NCBI RefSeq assembly: GCF_004103715.1
Contig: NZ_CP035282.1
Coordinates: 124,001 to 188,000 of the forward strand
DNA length: 64,000 bases
Reading direction: 5' to 3'
Origin: Acidilutibacter cellobiosedens
GTDB taxonomy: Bacteria > Bacillota > Clostridia > Tissierellales > Acidilutibacteraceae
This document shows positions 9,657 through 19,097 of this stretch, piece by piece (positions within the stretch are counted from its first letter, which is position 1; every line of letters begins with the position of its first letter). The notes beneath the pieces are model-generated. The model made no database searches. It had not been told where the DNA came from and saw only the letters and a list, made by a program, of their open reading frames with translations. The position numbers and the translations under genes are program-made.

Positions 9657-9866
9657 ATGGCGCTGGTATTGATCAGTTTTACACTGATTGCACTGATAGA
9701 TTTAGTACCATTAATTCGGAAGCATTTAGGACATGACATAATCGCATTTCTTCTATTGTTTATTTTAGGATTGACCATAGCAATCTTGGAGGTAAGCGGT
9801 GTAGAAATACCCAGTATTATGCTTCTATTGGGAGATGTACTCAAATCCCTGGGAATGAGCTATTGA
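9657..9866 (+). CDS. Small two-span membrane protein, germinant-receptor D-subunit-like
   Basis: Protein of 69 residues with two hydrophobic segments (about 2-20 and 27-46) and a short polar tail, starting 2 nt after the B-subunit gene behind an AGAAGGAGG box. Small two-span D subunits are known to be encoded next to some gerA-type operons in Bacillus and to modulate receptor function. Position, size and topology fit that role, but there is no diagnostic motif, so the assignment rests on context. Confidence 0.65.
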   Translation: MALVLISFTLIALIDLVPLIRKHLGHDIIAFLLLFILGLTIAILEVSGVEIPSIMLLLGDVLKSLGMSY

Positions 9867-9983
9867 TGTTAAATATTACCCGCAATATATCCCCTTCATT
9901 AATTGCATTTATTGACTAATTTTGTATAAAAAATGATGGTAATGGAATACTATTGTTGTAATTTTTATGAAAGAAGGGGTAAC

Positions 9984-12074
9984 GTGAAAGAAGATATTGA
10001 AAAAATGAAACAAATGGAAAAACACCAAGTAGACAATAAAGATCAAAAAATGACTACAAATATGGGATTGAAAATTTCCAATACTGATGATTCACTTAAA
10101 GCTGGCTTGCGAGGACCTACATTACTTGAAGATTTTCACTTTCGTGAAAAGATTACACACTTTGATCATGAACGTATCCCCGAACGGGTGGTACATGCCA
10201 GAGGGTTTGGAGCCCATGGTTTTTTTCAGGTTTATGAATCAATGACAGAATATACAAAAGCAAAATTTTTGCAGGATCCAAATATTAAGACTCCGGTTTT
10301 CGTTAGGTTTTCTACAGTGGTCGGATCCCGTGGTTCTGCAGATACAGTGCGTGATGTACGGGGATTTGCGACTAAATTTTATACTGAGGAAGGTAATTTC
10401 GATATTGTAGGTAACAATATTCCTGTTTTTTTTATTCAGGATGCAATTAAATTTCCAGATGTTATTCATGCGGTTAAGCCTGAACCCAATAATGAAATAC
10501 CGCAAGCGACTTCAGCTCATGATACGTTTTGGGATTTTGTGGTGAGTACGCCTGAAACAGCTCATATGGTGATGTGGCTGATGTCGGATCGGGCTATTCC
10601 TCGCAGCTTTCGTATGATGGAAGGGTTCGGAGTCAATACATTCCGCTTTGTCAATGCTCAGGGGAAAAGCCGATTTGTGAAATTTCATTGGAAACCGTTG
10701 CTTGGTGTCCATTCCCTGCTGCGGGACGAAGCACAAAAGCTTTGTGGCAAAGATCCTGATTTTCATCGTCGGGATCTTTGGAATGCAATTGAGCAGGGAC
10801 AGTATCCGGAATATGAATTTGGAGTTCAAATGATCGAGGAGGATCAGGAATTCAATTTTGACTTTGACATTCTCGACCCGACTAAACTTTGGCCTGAAGA
10901 GATGGTACCGGTAAAAATCATTGGGAAGATGACTCTTAACAGAAATGTGGATAATTTTTTTGCGGAAACGGAACAGGTAGCATTTTGTCCTGCAAATATT
11001 GTACCAGGGATTGATTTCAGTAATGATCCGTTGTTGCAGGGAAGGTTATTTTCCTATGAAGATACTCAGTTGACACGCCTTGGCGGACCAAATTTTCACG
11101 AAATTCCGATAAACCGTCCTATAGTGCCTATTCATAACAACCAACGTGACGGAATGCACCGTATGACCATTAATCCAGGAGTTACAAGCTATTTCCCCAA
11201 TACCCTTGCGCAGAATACGCCGATGCCGGCTACTGAGGAAGAAGGCGGATTTGTTCATTATACGGAAAAAATAGATGGCCGTAAAATTCGAGGACGAAGT
11301 GAGAGCTTCCGTGATTTTTACAGTCAAGCCACGATGTTTTGGAATAGCATGTCAATTCCCGAAAAAAAACATATTGTCGATGCATTTCATTATGAAGTGG
11401 GAAGCGTCAAGGATAAAAATATTAAACAACGGGTAGTAGATATGTTCGGGAATGTTGCACCTGACCTTGCGGAACAGGTTGCTCATAGAATCGGGGTAAA
11501 TGCGCCGGCTAATACAGATGAAAATAAAGTAGGTGCTGTTTCACCGGCCCTTAGTCAGGAGAACACAATAAAAACTGCCATGACGAGAAAGGTAGCTATT
11601 TTTATTGAAAACGGGTTTTGCACTAAATCCGTTATGCAGATGATGGATGCACTAAATAGTGCAGGGGTGTCATCGGAGTTAATAAGTTCTCATCTTGGTA
11701 TGGTAACTGGAAAGGACGGAAATCAACTGGAAGCAACAAAAGATTTTACTACTGCTGATGCTGTTTTTTATGATGCAGTTTACATACCTGGAGGAAGGGA
11801 TAGCATCGCAGAATTGTCGAAACATTTTTGCACACGAAATTTTATTAATGAAGCATTCCATCATGCCAAAAGCATTGCAGCTTCCGATGAAGGCGCAGAT
11901 TTTCTTGATTCGACAGATGTTTCCTCTTTATCTCCGTCTCAAAGCAAAATCGAAGGAGAATTGGAAACGCAACTCGGAGTTGTGAAAGTTAAAAATACAC
12001 AGGATATGACTAAATTTTTTGAGGAGTTCATTAAACTGATCTCTATGGACCGTCACTGGGGAAGAAATTGCTAA
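9984..12074 (+). CDS. katE: Large-subunit heme catalase (KatE/HPII type) with C-terminal amidotransferase-like domain
   Basis: Decomposes hydrogen peroxide to water and oxygen. About 696 residues, the length of the large-subunit clade, with the extra C-terminal DJ-1/amidotransferase-like domain (begins near [12 protein letters not shown]). The catalytic His is in [11 protein letters not shown], the catalytic Asn in [11 protein letters not shown], and the proximal heme Tyr in RLFSYEDTQ. The frame is open further upstream, but GTG 9984 follows AAGAAGGGG at short spacing; ATG 10006 is out of frame. It lies 117 nt after the germination operon in the same direction and shares its CGN-rich codon use. 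A spore or germination role is a context inference. Confidence 0.9.
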   Translation: MKEDIEKMKQMEKHQVDNKDQKMTTNMGLKISNTDDSLKAGLRGPTLLEDFHFREKITHFDHERIPERVVHARGFGAHGFFQVYESMTEYTKAKFLQDPNIKTPVFVRFSTVVGSRGSADTVRDVRGFATKFYTEEGNFDIVGNNIPVFFIQDAIKFPDVIHAVKPEPNNEIPQATSAHDTFWDFVVSTPETAHMVMWLMSDRAIPRSFRMMEGFGVNTFRFVNAQGKSRFVKFHWKPLLGVHSLLRDEAQKLCGKDPDFHRRDLWNAIEQGQYPEYEFGVQMIEEDQEFNFDFDILDPTKLWPEEMVPVKIIGKMTLNRNVDNFFAETEQVAFCPANIVPGIDFSNDPLLQGRLFSYEDTQLTRLGGPNFHEIPINRPIVPIHNNQRDGMHRMTINPGVTSYFPNTLAQNTPMPATEEEGGFVHYTEKIDGRKIRGRSESFRDFYSQATMFWNSMSIPEKKHIVDAFHYEVGSVKDKNIKQRVVDMFGNVAPDLAEQVAHRIGVNAPANTDENKVGAVSPALSQENTIKTAMTRKVAIFIENGFCTKSVMQMMDALNSAGVSSELISSHLGMVTGKDGNQLEATKDFTTADAVFYDAVYIPGGRDSIAELSKHFCTRNFINEAFHHAKSIAASDEGADFLDSTDVSSLSPSQSKIEGELETQLGVVKVKNTQDMTKFFEEFIKLISMDRHWGRNC

Positions 12075-12088
12075 AAATAGATTTATTG

Positions 12089-12125
12089 AAAGCTGCCATA
12101 TGATTTTTAATATGGCAGCTTTGTC
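12089..12125 (+). terminator. Intrinsic terminator after the catalase gene
   Basis: A 13-bp perfect stem (12089-12101 with 12110-12122; arms AAAGCTGCCATAT / ATATGGCAGCTTT) with an 8-nt loop. The T tract is short. A near-copy of this hairpin follows the ABC permease at 17307. Confidence 0.7.
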
Positions 12126-12279
12126 TTATGATATAATAAAAGAAATCTCAGATTATTTATATTAAGTTAAAGTTAAGTATAAAATGAAAATCAAAAAACG
12201 TGGAAATTTCTATTTTTTTATAATATATAAGAGAGTTAGCTATAAATGTATTTATAAATACCATTATTTAGGAGGGGGT

Positions 12280-12984
12280 ATGGAAATGAATAATATATTA
12301 TTGGTTGAGGATGACTTAAATTTAATTGACGGTTTAGAATATTCCATACAAAAAAACGGGTTTCATGTTCATGTGGCAAGAACTGTTGAAGAAGCCCTTA
12401 CTCTATATGAAAATCGTAAATATGACCTGCTGATTTTAGATCTGACATTACCTGATGGGACCGGCTTTGATATTTGTAAAAGGGTGAGGCAGTCATCCGT
12501 AGTACCGATTATATTTCTTACCGCTTCCGATGAAGAAGTGAATGTGGTCATGGGACTTGATATGGGCGGGGACGATTATATTACCAAGCCTTTCAAACTT
12601 AACGAATTGATTTCCCGTATAAAAGCTCTGCTCCGCAGGACAAATGCTTTTCAAGAAGAGACTTATAAGTTGAATTCCAATGGTATCAGAATTGAACTAT
12701 TAAACAACCGGGTTATAAAAAATGGGCGGATTCTGGAATTAACTGCGGTAGAATACAAGCTCCTTTGTCTGCTGATGAAAAATCCAAATATCGTTTTAAC
12801 GCGGGAAAAGATACTCAGCAAACTGTGGGACGATAACGGGGATTTTGTAGATAATAATACCCTTTCCGTTTATATCCGCAGGCTGCGCAGCAAAATAGAG
12901 GAAGATCCAAATCATCCCCGCTTACTTCTTACCATACGTGGTATTGGCTATAAGTGGAATGTGATAGGGGGAAATAATATATGA
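12280..12984 (+). CDS. OmpR/PhoB-family response regulator
   Basis: DNA-binding response regulator of about 234 residues. The receiver domain has acidic residues in VEDDLN, phospho-acceptor Asp54 in LILDLTLPDGTG, and Lys in YITKPFK. The C-terminal winged helix carries ELTAVEYKLL and the recognition segment TLSVYIRRLRSKIE. The reading frame runs 32 codons further upstream, but AGGAGG at 12270-12275 points to ATG 12280 or ATG 12286. The gene ends in an ATGA overlap with the kinase gene. It probably controls the adjacent ABC exporter. Confidence 0.92.
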   Translation: MEMNNILLVEDDLNLIDGLEYSIQKNGFHVHVARTVEEALTLYENRKYDLLILDLTLPDGTGFDICKRVRQSSVVPIIFLTASDEEVNVVMGLDMGGDDYITKPFKLNELISRIKALLRRTNAFQEETYKLNSNGIRIELLNNRVIKNGRILELTAVEYKLLCLLMKNPNIVLTREKILSKLWDDNGDFVDNNTLSVYIRRLRSKIEEDPNHPRLLLTIRGIGYKWNVIGGNNI

Positions 12985-14225
12985 AATTATTTGTAAATAA
13001 AGATATTCGTTATTTTTTTTGGAAAATTTCCATTGCCTTAATAATTGCTTTACTGTCTGGACTAATTTTTTCCCAGGTAATTATTCATGATTTTAAAGCT
13101 CAGCTCCTTACTAATAATTATGAGATCGCAGGGTATATGTTGAAACATGGAGTTAGCCCTTCTGATGTTTCAACTATTTTTGCAACCCAAAAGACGGAAC
13201 AGGAGCTTTCATTAGGGCAAGAATTTTTAAAAAAATTGGGATATGAAGTAGGAATCAGTAATCGGCTTTTTCCCGATGTAAATATACTCCTACTAAGATA
13301 TCGTTTAATTTTAGCAATGCTTGTAGTTATAGTCAGTATACTTATTTTAACTGCTTTTTTTCTGTATTTCAGACGTCAGCAAAATGATATTGAGAAAGCA
13401 AATGATTCTATTAACAGCTTTATGAACGGTAACACCGTTATACAAATCAATGGCTATGAAGAAGGTAGCCTGTCTAAACTCTTTGCTTCTGTCAATGAAA
13501 TGGCAACCTCATTAAATGCTCATATTGAAAGAGAAAAATATACAAAGGAGTTCTTAAAGGAAACTATTTCAGACATTTCTCATCAACTGAAAACACCACT
13601 GACCGCCCTAAGAATGTACAATGAAATCATTCAGGAAGAAAGCGGAAATGAAGAAACAGTAGAGAAATTTACAGGCAATATAGAAAAGGCATTGACTCGT
13701 ATGGAAATTTTAATTCAGAACCTCTTAAAGATTGCAAAATTTGATTCGGGAACGATCATAATGAATAAAAAAGAAAAAAATATTCGGGTACTCATGGAAA
13801 AGATTATATCTGATTTTGAAACACGCAGGGAACAGGAACATAAAAATATCACATTAAATGGATCAAATAATGTCGCCCTCTATTGTGATGAGGTTTGGAT
13901 AACGGAAGCCATCGGAAACCTTGTTAAGAATTCCCTGGATCATATGGAAAGAGGAGGGGAAGTTAAAATCACATGGGAAGAAACGCCGGCCATTACAAGA
14001 ATTATAATAAAAGATAATGGTGCGGGCATTCATCCCGAGGACATCCACCATATCTTTAAACGTTTTTACAGAAGCCGGTTTTCTCAGGATACACAAGGGA
14101 TCGGGTTAGGACTGTCTTTGGCAAAATCCATCGTGGAAGCTCATAACGGTACTATTACTGTGGAAAGCACATTAGGGGAGGGCAGCATCTTTACACTGGA
14201 TTTTTTGAAGCTTACAAATATGTAA
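12981..14225 (+). CDS. Sensor histidine kinase
   Basis: Membrane kinase of 414 residues, partner of the preceding regulator. It has one span at about 13-33, an extracytoplasmic loop of about 75 residues, a second span at about 108-130, a HAMP-like linker, the H box ISDISHQLKTPLTALR with His201, and ATP-binding N box (NLVKNSLDHM), G1 (DNGAGIHPED) and G2 (GIGLGLSLAKSIVE). The short sensor loop and the following ABC genes are typical of cell-envelope or antimicrobial-peptide sensing systems. The signal itself is not evident. Confidence 0.92.
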   Translation: MKLFVNKDIRYFFWKISIALIIALLSGLIFSQVIIHDFKAQLLTNNYEIAGYMLKHGVSPSDVSTIFATQKTEQELSLGQEFLKKLGYEVGISNRLFPDVNILLLRYRLILAMLVVIVSILILTAFFLYFRRQQNDIEKANDSINSFMNGNTVIQINGYEEGSLSKLFASVNEMATSLNAHIEREKYTKEFLKETISDISHQLKTPLTALRMYNEIIQEESGNEETVEKFTGNIEKALTRMEILIQNLLKIAKFDSGTIIMNKKEKNIRVLMEKIISDFETRREQEHKNITLNGSNNVALYCDEVWITEAIGNLVKNSLDHMERGGEVKITWEETPAITRIIIKDNGAGIHPEDIHHIFKRFYRSRFSQDTQGIGLGLSLAKSIVEAHNGTITVESTLGEGSIFTLDFLKLTNM

Positions 14226-14290
14226 GATAAAATTCACCTGAGAGTAAGGTTAATGTGATAGTCTAACCGTAAAGAAAGGTGGAATAAAAA

Positions 14291-14974
14291 ATGGAACTGT
14301 TAGAAGTGAAAAATCTTTGTAAAACATATGGAAAGGGAGATACAAAAGTTGAAGCACTGAAAGACATGTCCTTTTCTGTTTCCAAGGGTGAATTTGTTGC
14401 TGTGGTCGGAGAATCGGGATCCGGAAAAAGTACCCTTTTAAATGCGATTGGTGCATTGGATACTCCTACATCCGGTAAAGTTTTTATTGATGGTAAGGAT
14501 ATTTTTTCCATGGGAGAGGAAAAACTGACGATTTTTCGCCGCCGAAACATTGGGTTCATATTTCAATCTTATAATTTAATCCCGGAACTTAATGTAGAAC
14601 AGAATATTATTTTCCCTCTGCTTCTTGACTATCAAAAACCAAATCGGAAATATGTAGAAGAGATTTTAGAGGTATTGGGATTGCGGGATAGAAAAAATTA
14701 TCTTCCGCGGCAGCTTTCGGGCGGTCAGCAGCAAAGGGTTGCTATCGGGAGAGCATTGATTACCCATCCAATGTTGATTCTTGCTGATGAACCGACGGGA
14801 AACCTTGACAGCAAAAACAGCAATGATGTTGTTACTCTTTTGAAAGCTGCCTCCAGACGATATCAGCAGACAATTCTTATGATTACCCACAATAAGAATA
14901 TTGCTTCTATGGCTGACCGTGTATTGCAGATTTCCGACGGCATACTGACTGATTTGGGAGGTAGGGCTGAATGA
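14291..14974 (+). CDS. ABC transporter ATP-binding protein, MacB/LolD type
   Basis: Nucleotide-binding subunit of 227 residues. Walker A is GESGSGKST, the signature LSGGQQQR, and Walker B LILADEPTGNLDS; the GNLDS ending is typical of the MacB/LolD/BceA group of mechanotransmission-type transporters. The start follows a GAAAGGTGGA box. It overlaps the permease gene by ATGA, so the two are translationally coupled, and lies 65 nt after the kinase gene in the same unit. It probably powers export or removal of an envelope-targeting peptide. Confidence 0.93.
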   Translation: MELLEVKNLCKTYGKGDTKVEALKDMSFSVSKGEFVAVVGESGSGKSTLLNAIGALDTPTSGKVFIDGKDIFSMGEEKLTIFRRRNIGFIFQSYNLIPELNVEQNIIFPLLLDYQKPNRKYVEEILEVLGLRDRKNYLPRQLSGGQQQRVAIGRALITHPMLILADEPTGNLDSKNSNDVVTLLKAASRRYQQTILMITHNKNIASMADRVLQISDGILTDLGGRAE

Positions 14975-17298
14975 AAAGTTATTTAGATTTGATTGGGCAA
15001 TACGGAAGAGTTCATAAGAAGAAAAATAGAATTACGGTATGGTGTATTGCGATTGCCGTATGTCTGGTTACGGCTATTTTCGGCTTAGCGGATATGGCAG
15101 TCCGTGCCCAAACTATATATCAGATCAATTCCCAGGGAAATTGGCATCTTATTATTAAGAATATTGATGAGGAAAAAGCAAAGTTAATCGGCAATAGGGT
15201 AGACGTAGCAGTTTCCGGATGGGTTCTACAGGGCAGCAATGGCATTTTACGGGATAAACCCCTTGCCTTTGTTGGGATGAATGAAGCTCTTGCCCCGGAA
15301 ATGACTCTTGTTTTGCAGGATGGTTTTTATCCCCAAAAATCGAATGAAGCCTTGCTGAATAATCTGGCAATGAAGCAAAAAAATATTTCTGTCGGTGATA
15401 CGGCTACGGTTACACTTCCAAACGGTGAACAGAAGGAATATAAGATTGTTGGTTCCTTTAAAGACATGAGTATGTTACTTAAAGCTGATACTTATGGATT
15501 GGTTCTCTCTGAAAGTGGAATCAGGGCTATTGCGGACAAAAATTTCATAGCTCGTTACTATATCCAGTTTAAACATGGTGCCAATATGAGAAAGGCTATT
15601 GATGAAATTAAAGATAACTATCATCTTTCAGAGGATCAGGTTTCTGAAAATGCTGTACTTCTTGGATTGACCGGACAAAGCCGTAACAGCTATGTGATGT
15701 ATCTTTATAGAACGGCTGCAGTATTTTTCGTGATGGTGCTGACTGCAGGAGTATTGATGATTGCAAGCAGCTTTAATATGAGTGTTCTTGAACGTATTCA
15801 GTTTTTTGGACTGTTGCGCTGCCTTGGAGCATCTAAAAAACAGGTTAAAAAATTTGTTCTTACGGAAGGAATTCATTTCAGCTTAAATGGTATTCCAATA
15901 GGTTTGTTGTTGGGAACTCTTATTCTTTGGGGATCTTGTGCTTTTTTAAAATATGTCAATCCTGCATTTTTCGGCGATATGCCCCTATTCGGTATCAGCT
16001 GGATTAGCTTGATTTCAGGAGTGGTGGTTGGGTTCTTAACAGTTATTTTAGCCTCTCTTTCTCCCTGTAAAAGGGCAGCAAAAGTATCTCCTCTCAGTGC
16101 GGTAACCGGTAATGTCGGACAAAGCAATGTACTTCAATCCAAAAGAGCGGTAAAAACTATGCATAAACGGGTGGAAATTGCCATGGGTATTCATCATGCT
16201 TTTGTCAGCAAAAAAAATATCTTGTTAATGACCGGTTCTTTTGCTATGAGTATCATCCTATTTTTAACCTTTCATGTAACGGTGGATTTTATGCATCAGG
16301 CAATACAGCCTTTGAAACCATATGCTCCTGATATTTCAGTTATCAGTGGAGATAATACCACTTCCTTAAGTGAAGATCTTTTTGAACAGATTAAAAATAA
16401 CCCGGGAGTAAACCGTGCTTATGGCCGTATGTTTGCTTATGATATACCGGCTACAAGTACACAAGGGGATGGAAAAATCAATTTAATTTCATATGAGAAA
16501 AACCAGTTTGAATGGGCGAAAAAACAGCTTACAGAAGGAAGCGTTGATGAGGTAGTAAAAGAAGAGGATAAAGTCCTGATCGTATATTCCGATGACCTTA
16601 AATGGAAAAAAGGCGATAGAATTGATTTGGAGTTTCCATCAGGAGAAAAAAATGTTGAAATTGCCGGGATACTATCGTCAAGCCCATTTGACAGTGCTCC
16701 GGGAACTCAAACCGTAATTTGTTCCGAAAAGACATTTAAAAAATTGACCGGAAAACGGGGTTACACTATTATTGATATGCAAATGAAAAAGGATGCAAGT
16801 GACGAAACAGTTTCTCAGATAAGAAACATGACCACATCCCAAATGAGATTTTCCGACAGGCGACAAGGTAATAAGGAAGCCAAAACTGCTTTTTATACCT
16901 ACGCAATCTTTATTTATGGATTTTTAGTGATTATCGGGTCCATCACGGTATTTAACATTATTAACAGCATGAATGTCAGTGTTTCCAGCAGGATGAATCA
17001 GTATGGAATGATGCGGGCAGTAGGGATGTCAGGCAAACAGCTTCATCGTATGGTAACAGCAGAAGCCGTTACTTATGCGGTCTGCGGATGTCTAACAGGT
17101 TGTATTTTGGGCCTGCCCTTGCACAGATTTATTTTTCATTCCATGATTACCTCCCACTGGGGACTTAAATGGCAGCCTCCCTTCGTTGTCCTTGTCTTCA
17201 TTATTGGCATTACATTTTTGGCTACTTTCCTATCTGTCATTGGGCCGGTGAAGAAAATCAGTAAGATGGATATTGTAAATGTAGTAAATGCACAATAA
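14971..17298 (+). CDS. FtsX-like ABC permease
   Basis: Large permease of 775 residues with two FtsX-type membrane blocks: a first span near 22-42, three spans at about 250-370, and a second set beginning near 420 and resuming at about 640-765. Two large extracytoplasmic regions (about 45-240 and 450-630) lie between them. This duplicated FtsX layout is seen in Gram-positive exporters and peptide-resistance transporters. It pairs with the preceding ATPase and is followed by a terminator, so the two-component genes plus ABC pair form one four-gene module. Confidence 0.88.
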   Translation: MKSYLDLIGQYGRVHKKKNRITVWCIAIAVCLVTAIFGLADMAVRAQTIYQINSQGNWHLIIKNIDEEKAKLIGNRVDVAVSGWVLQGSNGILRDKPLAFVGMNEALAPEMTLVLQDGFYPQKSNEALLNNLAMKQKNISVGDTATVTLPNGEQKEYKIVGSFKDMSMLLKADTYGLVLSESGIRAIADKNFIARYYIQFKHGANMRKAIDEIKDNYHLSEDQVSENAVLLGLTGQSRNSYVMYLYRTAAVFFVMVLTAGVLMIASSFNMSVLERIQFFGLLRCLGASKKQVKKFVLTEGIHFSLNGIPIGLLLGTLILWGSCAFLKYVNPAFFGDMPLFGISWISLISGVVVGFLTVILASLSPCKRAAKVSPLSAVTGNVGQSNVLQSKRAVKTMHKRVEIAMGIHHAFVSKKNILLMTGSFAMSIILFLTFHVTVDFMHQAIQPLKPYAPDISVISGDNTTSLSEDLFEQIKNNPGVNRAYGRMFAYDIPATSTQGDGKINLISYEKNQFEWAKKQLTEGSVDEVVKEEDKVLIVYSDDLKWKKGDRIDLEFPSGEKNVEIAGILSSSPFDSAPGTQTVICSEKTFKKLTGKRGYTIIDMQMKKDASDETVSQIRNMTTSQMRFSDRRQGNKEAKTAFYTYAIFIYGFLVIIGSITVFNIINSMNVSVSSRMNQYGMMRAVGMSGKQLHRMVTAEAVTYAVCGCLTGCILGLPLHRFIFHSMITSHWGLKWQPPFVVLVFIIGITFLATFLSVIGPVKKISKMDIVNVVNAQ

Positions 17299-17306
17299 TT
17301 TTTTAG

Positions 17307-17346
17307 AAAGCTATCATACCGTTTCCGAGTGTGGTAGCTTTTACTT
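17307..17346 (+). terminator. Intrinsic terminator after the ABC permease
   Basis: A 13-bp stem with two G-U pairs (17307-17319 with 17329-17341) and a 9-nt loop. Stem ends and the downstream TATGATATAATAAAA are shared with the terminator at 12089. Confidence 0.7.
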
Positions 17347-17412
17347 TATGATATAATAAAATATACATTAAATTAAGAACGGAAAATAAGATAATTAAAG
17401 GAGGGGCATGTC

Positions 17413-17988
17413 ATGAATATTGAAATTAAAAAACTTACACCTGAATTAGTGGATGATTTCTTTCGGTTTTTTGAACACATTGCATTCCCAGATCACCCTG
17501 AATGGGGATGCGGATGTTATTGCTGTTTTTTTCATGCAAACAATATTGAAGAATGGGAAAATCAGACGGCGGAAGAAAACAGGGAAATTGCAAGGAAGAT
17601 GATTTTGTCTGATAAGATGAAGGGCCTGTTGGCATATGCAGATGGCAAACCTGTGGGATGGTGTCATTTTGATGATAAATCCAAACTTCCCGGATTGAAA
17701 GTATTCTATCCTCAAGTGATAGGTAATGAAGAAAATATTGGTGCTATTGTGTGTTTTACAATAGCTCAGCAGTATCGAAATAAAGGCATAGCTAAGAAAC
17801 TATTGTCCCAAGCATGTGGGGAATTAGAAAAGCAGGGTTTTTTAATTGCAGAAGCCTATCCTCAGCGGGAATGTGCTTCCGATGAGGAAAACTATCATGG
17901 CCCTCTCTCGATGTACCTTTCCCAAGGGTTTTCGGTTCATAAGGAATTGGAAAAAGAAGTGATTGTACGTAAATACTTAAGAAACTAA
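17413..17988 (+). CDS. GNAT-family N-acetyltransferase
   Basis: Acetyl-CoA-dependent acyltransferase of 191 residues. The acetyl-CoA loop is seen as QQYRNKGIAKKLLSQA, followed by a typical end, LSMYLSQGFSVHKE. An unusual cysteine-rich segment, WGCGCYCCFFH, near residue 32 is shared by a subset of GNAT proteins. The GGAGGGG box lies 6 nt before the ATG. The acceptor is unknown. Codon use (CGG, CGA, CGT arginines) groups it with the genes to its left. Confidence 0.8.
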   Translation: MNIEIKKLTPELVDDFFRFFEHIAFPDHPEWGCGCYCCFFHANNIEEWENQTAEENREIARKMILSDKMKGLLAYADGKPVGWCHFDDKSKLPGLKVFYPQVIGNEENIGAIVCFTIAQQYRNKGIAKKLLSQACGELEKQGFLIAEAYPQRECASDEENYHGPLSMYLSQGFSVHKELEKEVIVRKYLRN

Positions 17989-18044
17989 AAATATTTGGTG
18001 ATATGAGTGACAATAAATTGTACTGAAATAAGAGGTGAGAATAG

Positions 18045-18953
18045 ATGAAAATTGAAGCTTTAAAAGATGAAAAAACGGAAGATTTTATAATGTACTGTAA
18101 GAAGCACAGAATGGAGATCGATGATTCTTTTTTATACGATGAAGATTTAAAAGATTTTAAGATTGGAGAGGAAAATCCCACTTATATCGTTACCGATTAT
18201 CAGGAAAAGCTGATAGCAGCTATCTCACTTATTGTTGATGATTATGCCAGAAGAGATAAAAAGGCACGTTTCAGAATATTTCATTCGGAAATTGAAGATA
18301 TTTCAATTTATAATATGCTTATGAAAGCTATTTTAAATCATACAAAGGGATTAGACAAGGTTTCTTTGTTTGTCCCGGCAGTAAATAAAAAATTAATCGG
18401 ATTTATTGAAAGATTAAATTTTGCCATAGAGAGATATTCCTTCATTCTGGTGAGAGATGATATGAAAATACCGGAACTCAATTTGCCTCAAGATTATGAA
18501 ATCAGACCATTTCAACCTGGGAAAGATGAAAAAACTTGGTGTGATGTCAGAAATGCAGGATTTGCAAAACTTCAGGGAAGCGAGGCGCCCATTAATTCGG
18601 AAACGGTTACAAAGATGATTTCAAGTGATGACAATATAGAAGGTGGGATGATGATACTATATCATAAGGATAAACCCGTAGGTATAGTCAGGGGAAGTGC
18701 GGATGAATATGAAGATTTACCAATCATGAATATAGGCCCTCTTGCCGTTATACCGGAATATCAGGGAAAAGGCTTGGGAAGAATTCTCTTAAGAGCTTCG
18801 CTGAATTTTGCAAAGGAAAGGGCTTATAACAGGACAATACTTTGTGTAAATGCAGAAAATGAAAGAGCAAGGGCTTTATATCTCCAAGAGGGATTTAAAC
18901 AAGTTGAAAAGGCCATATGTTATAAATATGATTTGAGAACAAAAATGAAGTAG
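18045..18953 (+). CDS. Two-domain GNAT-family acetyltransferase
   Basis: 302 residues, about twice a single GNAT domain. The C-terminal half carries the acetyl-CoA site in VIPEYQGKGLGRILLRAS and the ending NERARALYLQEGFKQVE. The N-terminal half looks like a degenerate GNAT fold without a clear acetyl-CoA loop. Tandem GNAT proteins of this kind act on small molecules, but the substrate cannot be predicted. It has its own AGAGGTGAG box. From this gene on, arginine codons are AGA/AGG, as in the rest of the window. Confidence 0.8.
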   Translation: MKIEALKDEKTEDFIMYCKKHRMEIDDSFLYDEDLKDFKIGEENPTYIVTDYQEKLIAAISLIVDDYARRDKKARFRIFHSEIEDISIYNMLMKAILNHTKGLDKVSLFVPAVNKKLIGFIERLNFAIERYSFILVRDDMKIPELNLPQDYEIRPFQPGKDEKTWCDVRNAGFAKLQGSEAPINSETVTKMISSDDNIEGGMMILYHKDKPVGIVRGSADEYEDLPIMNIGPLAVIPEYQGKGLGRILLRASLNFAKERAYNRTILCVNAENERARALYLQEGFKQVEKAICYKYDLRTKMK

Positions 18954-19097
18954 ATTTTATCTGTTCAGAGTATAATTTGATTAAATAATTATATTTTTTG
19001 CAGTATTTTTAATATTTATTTCGTTTTAATTAAAAGATGATAATAATCGGATTTCATTATTTAAACGAATTGCAGAAGTCAAAAGGAGGAACGAAAT

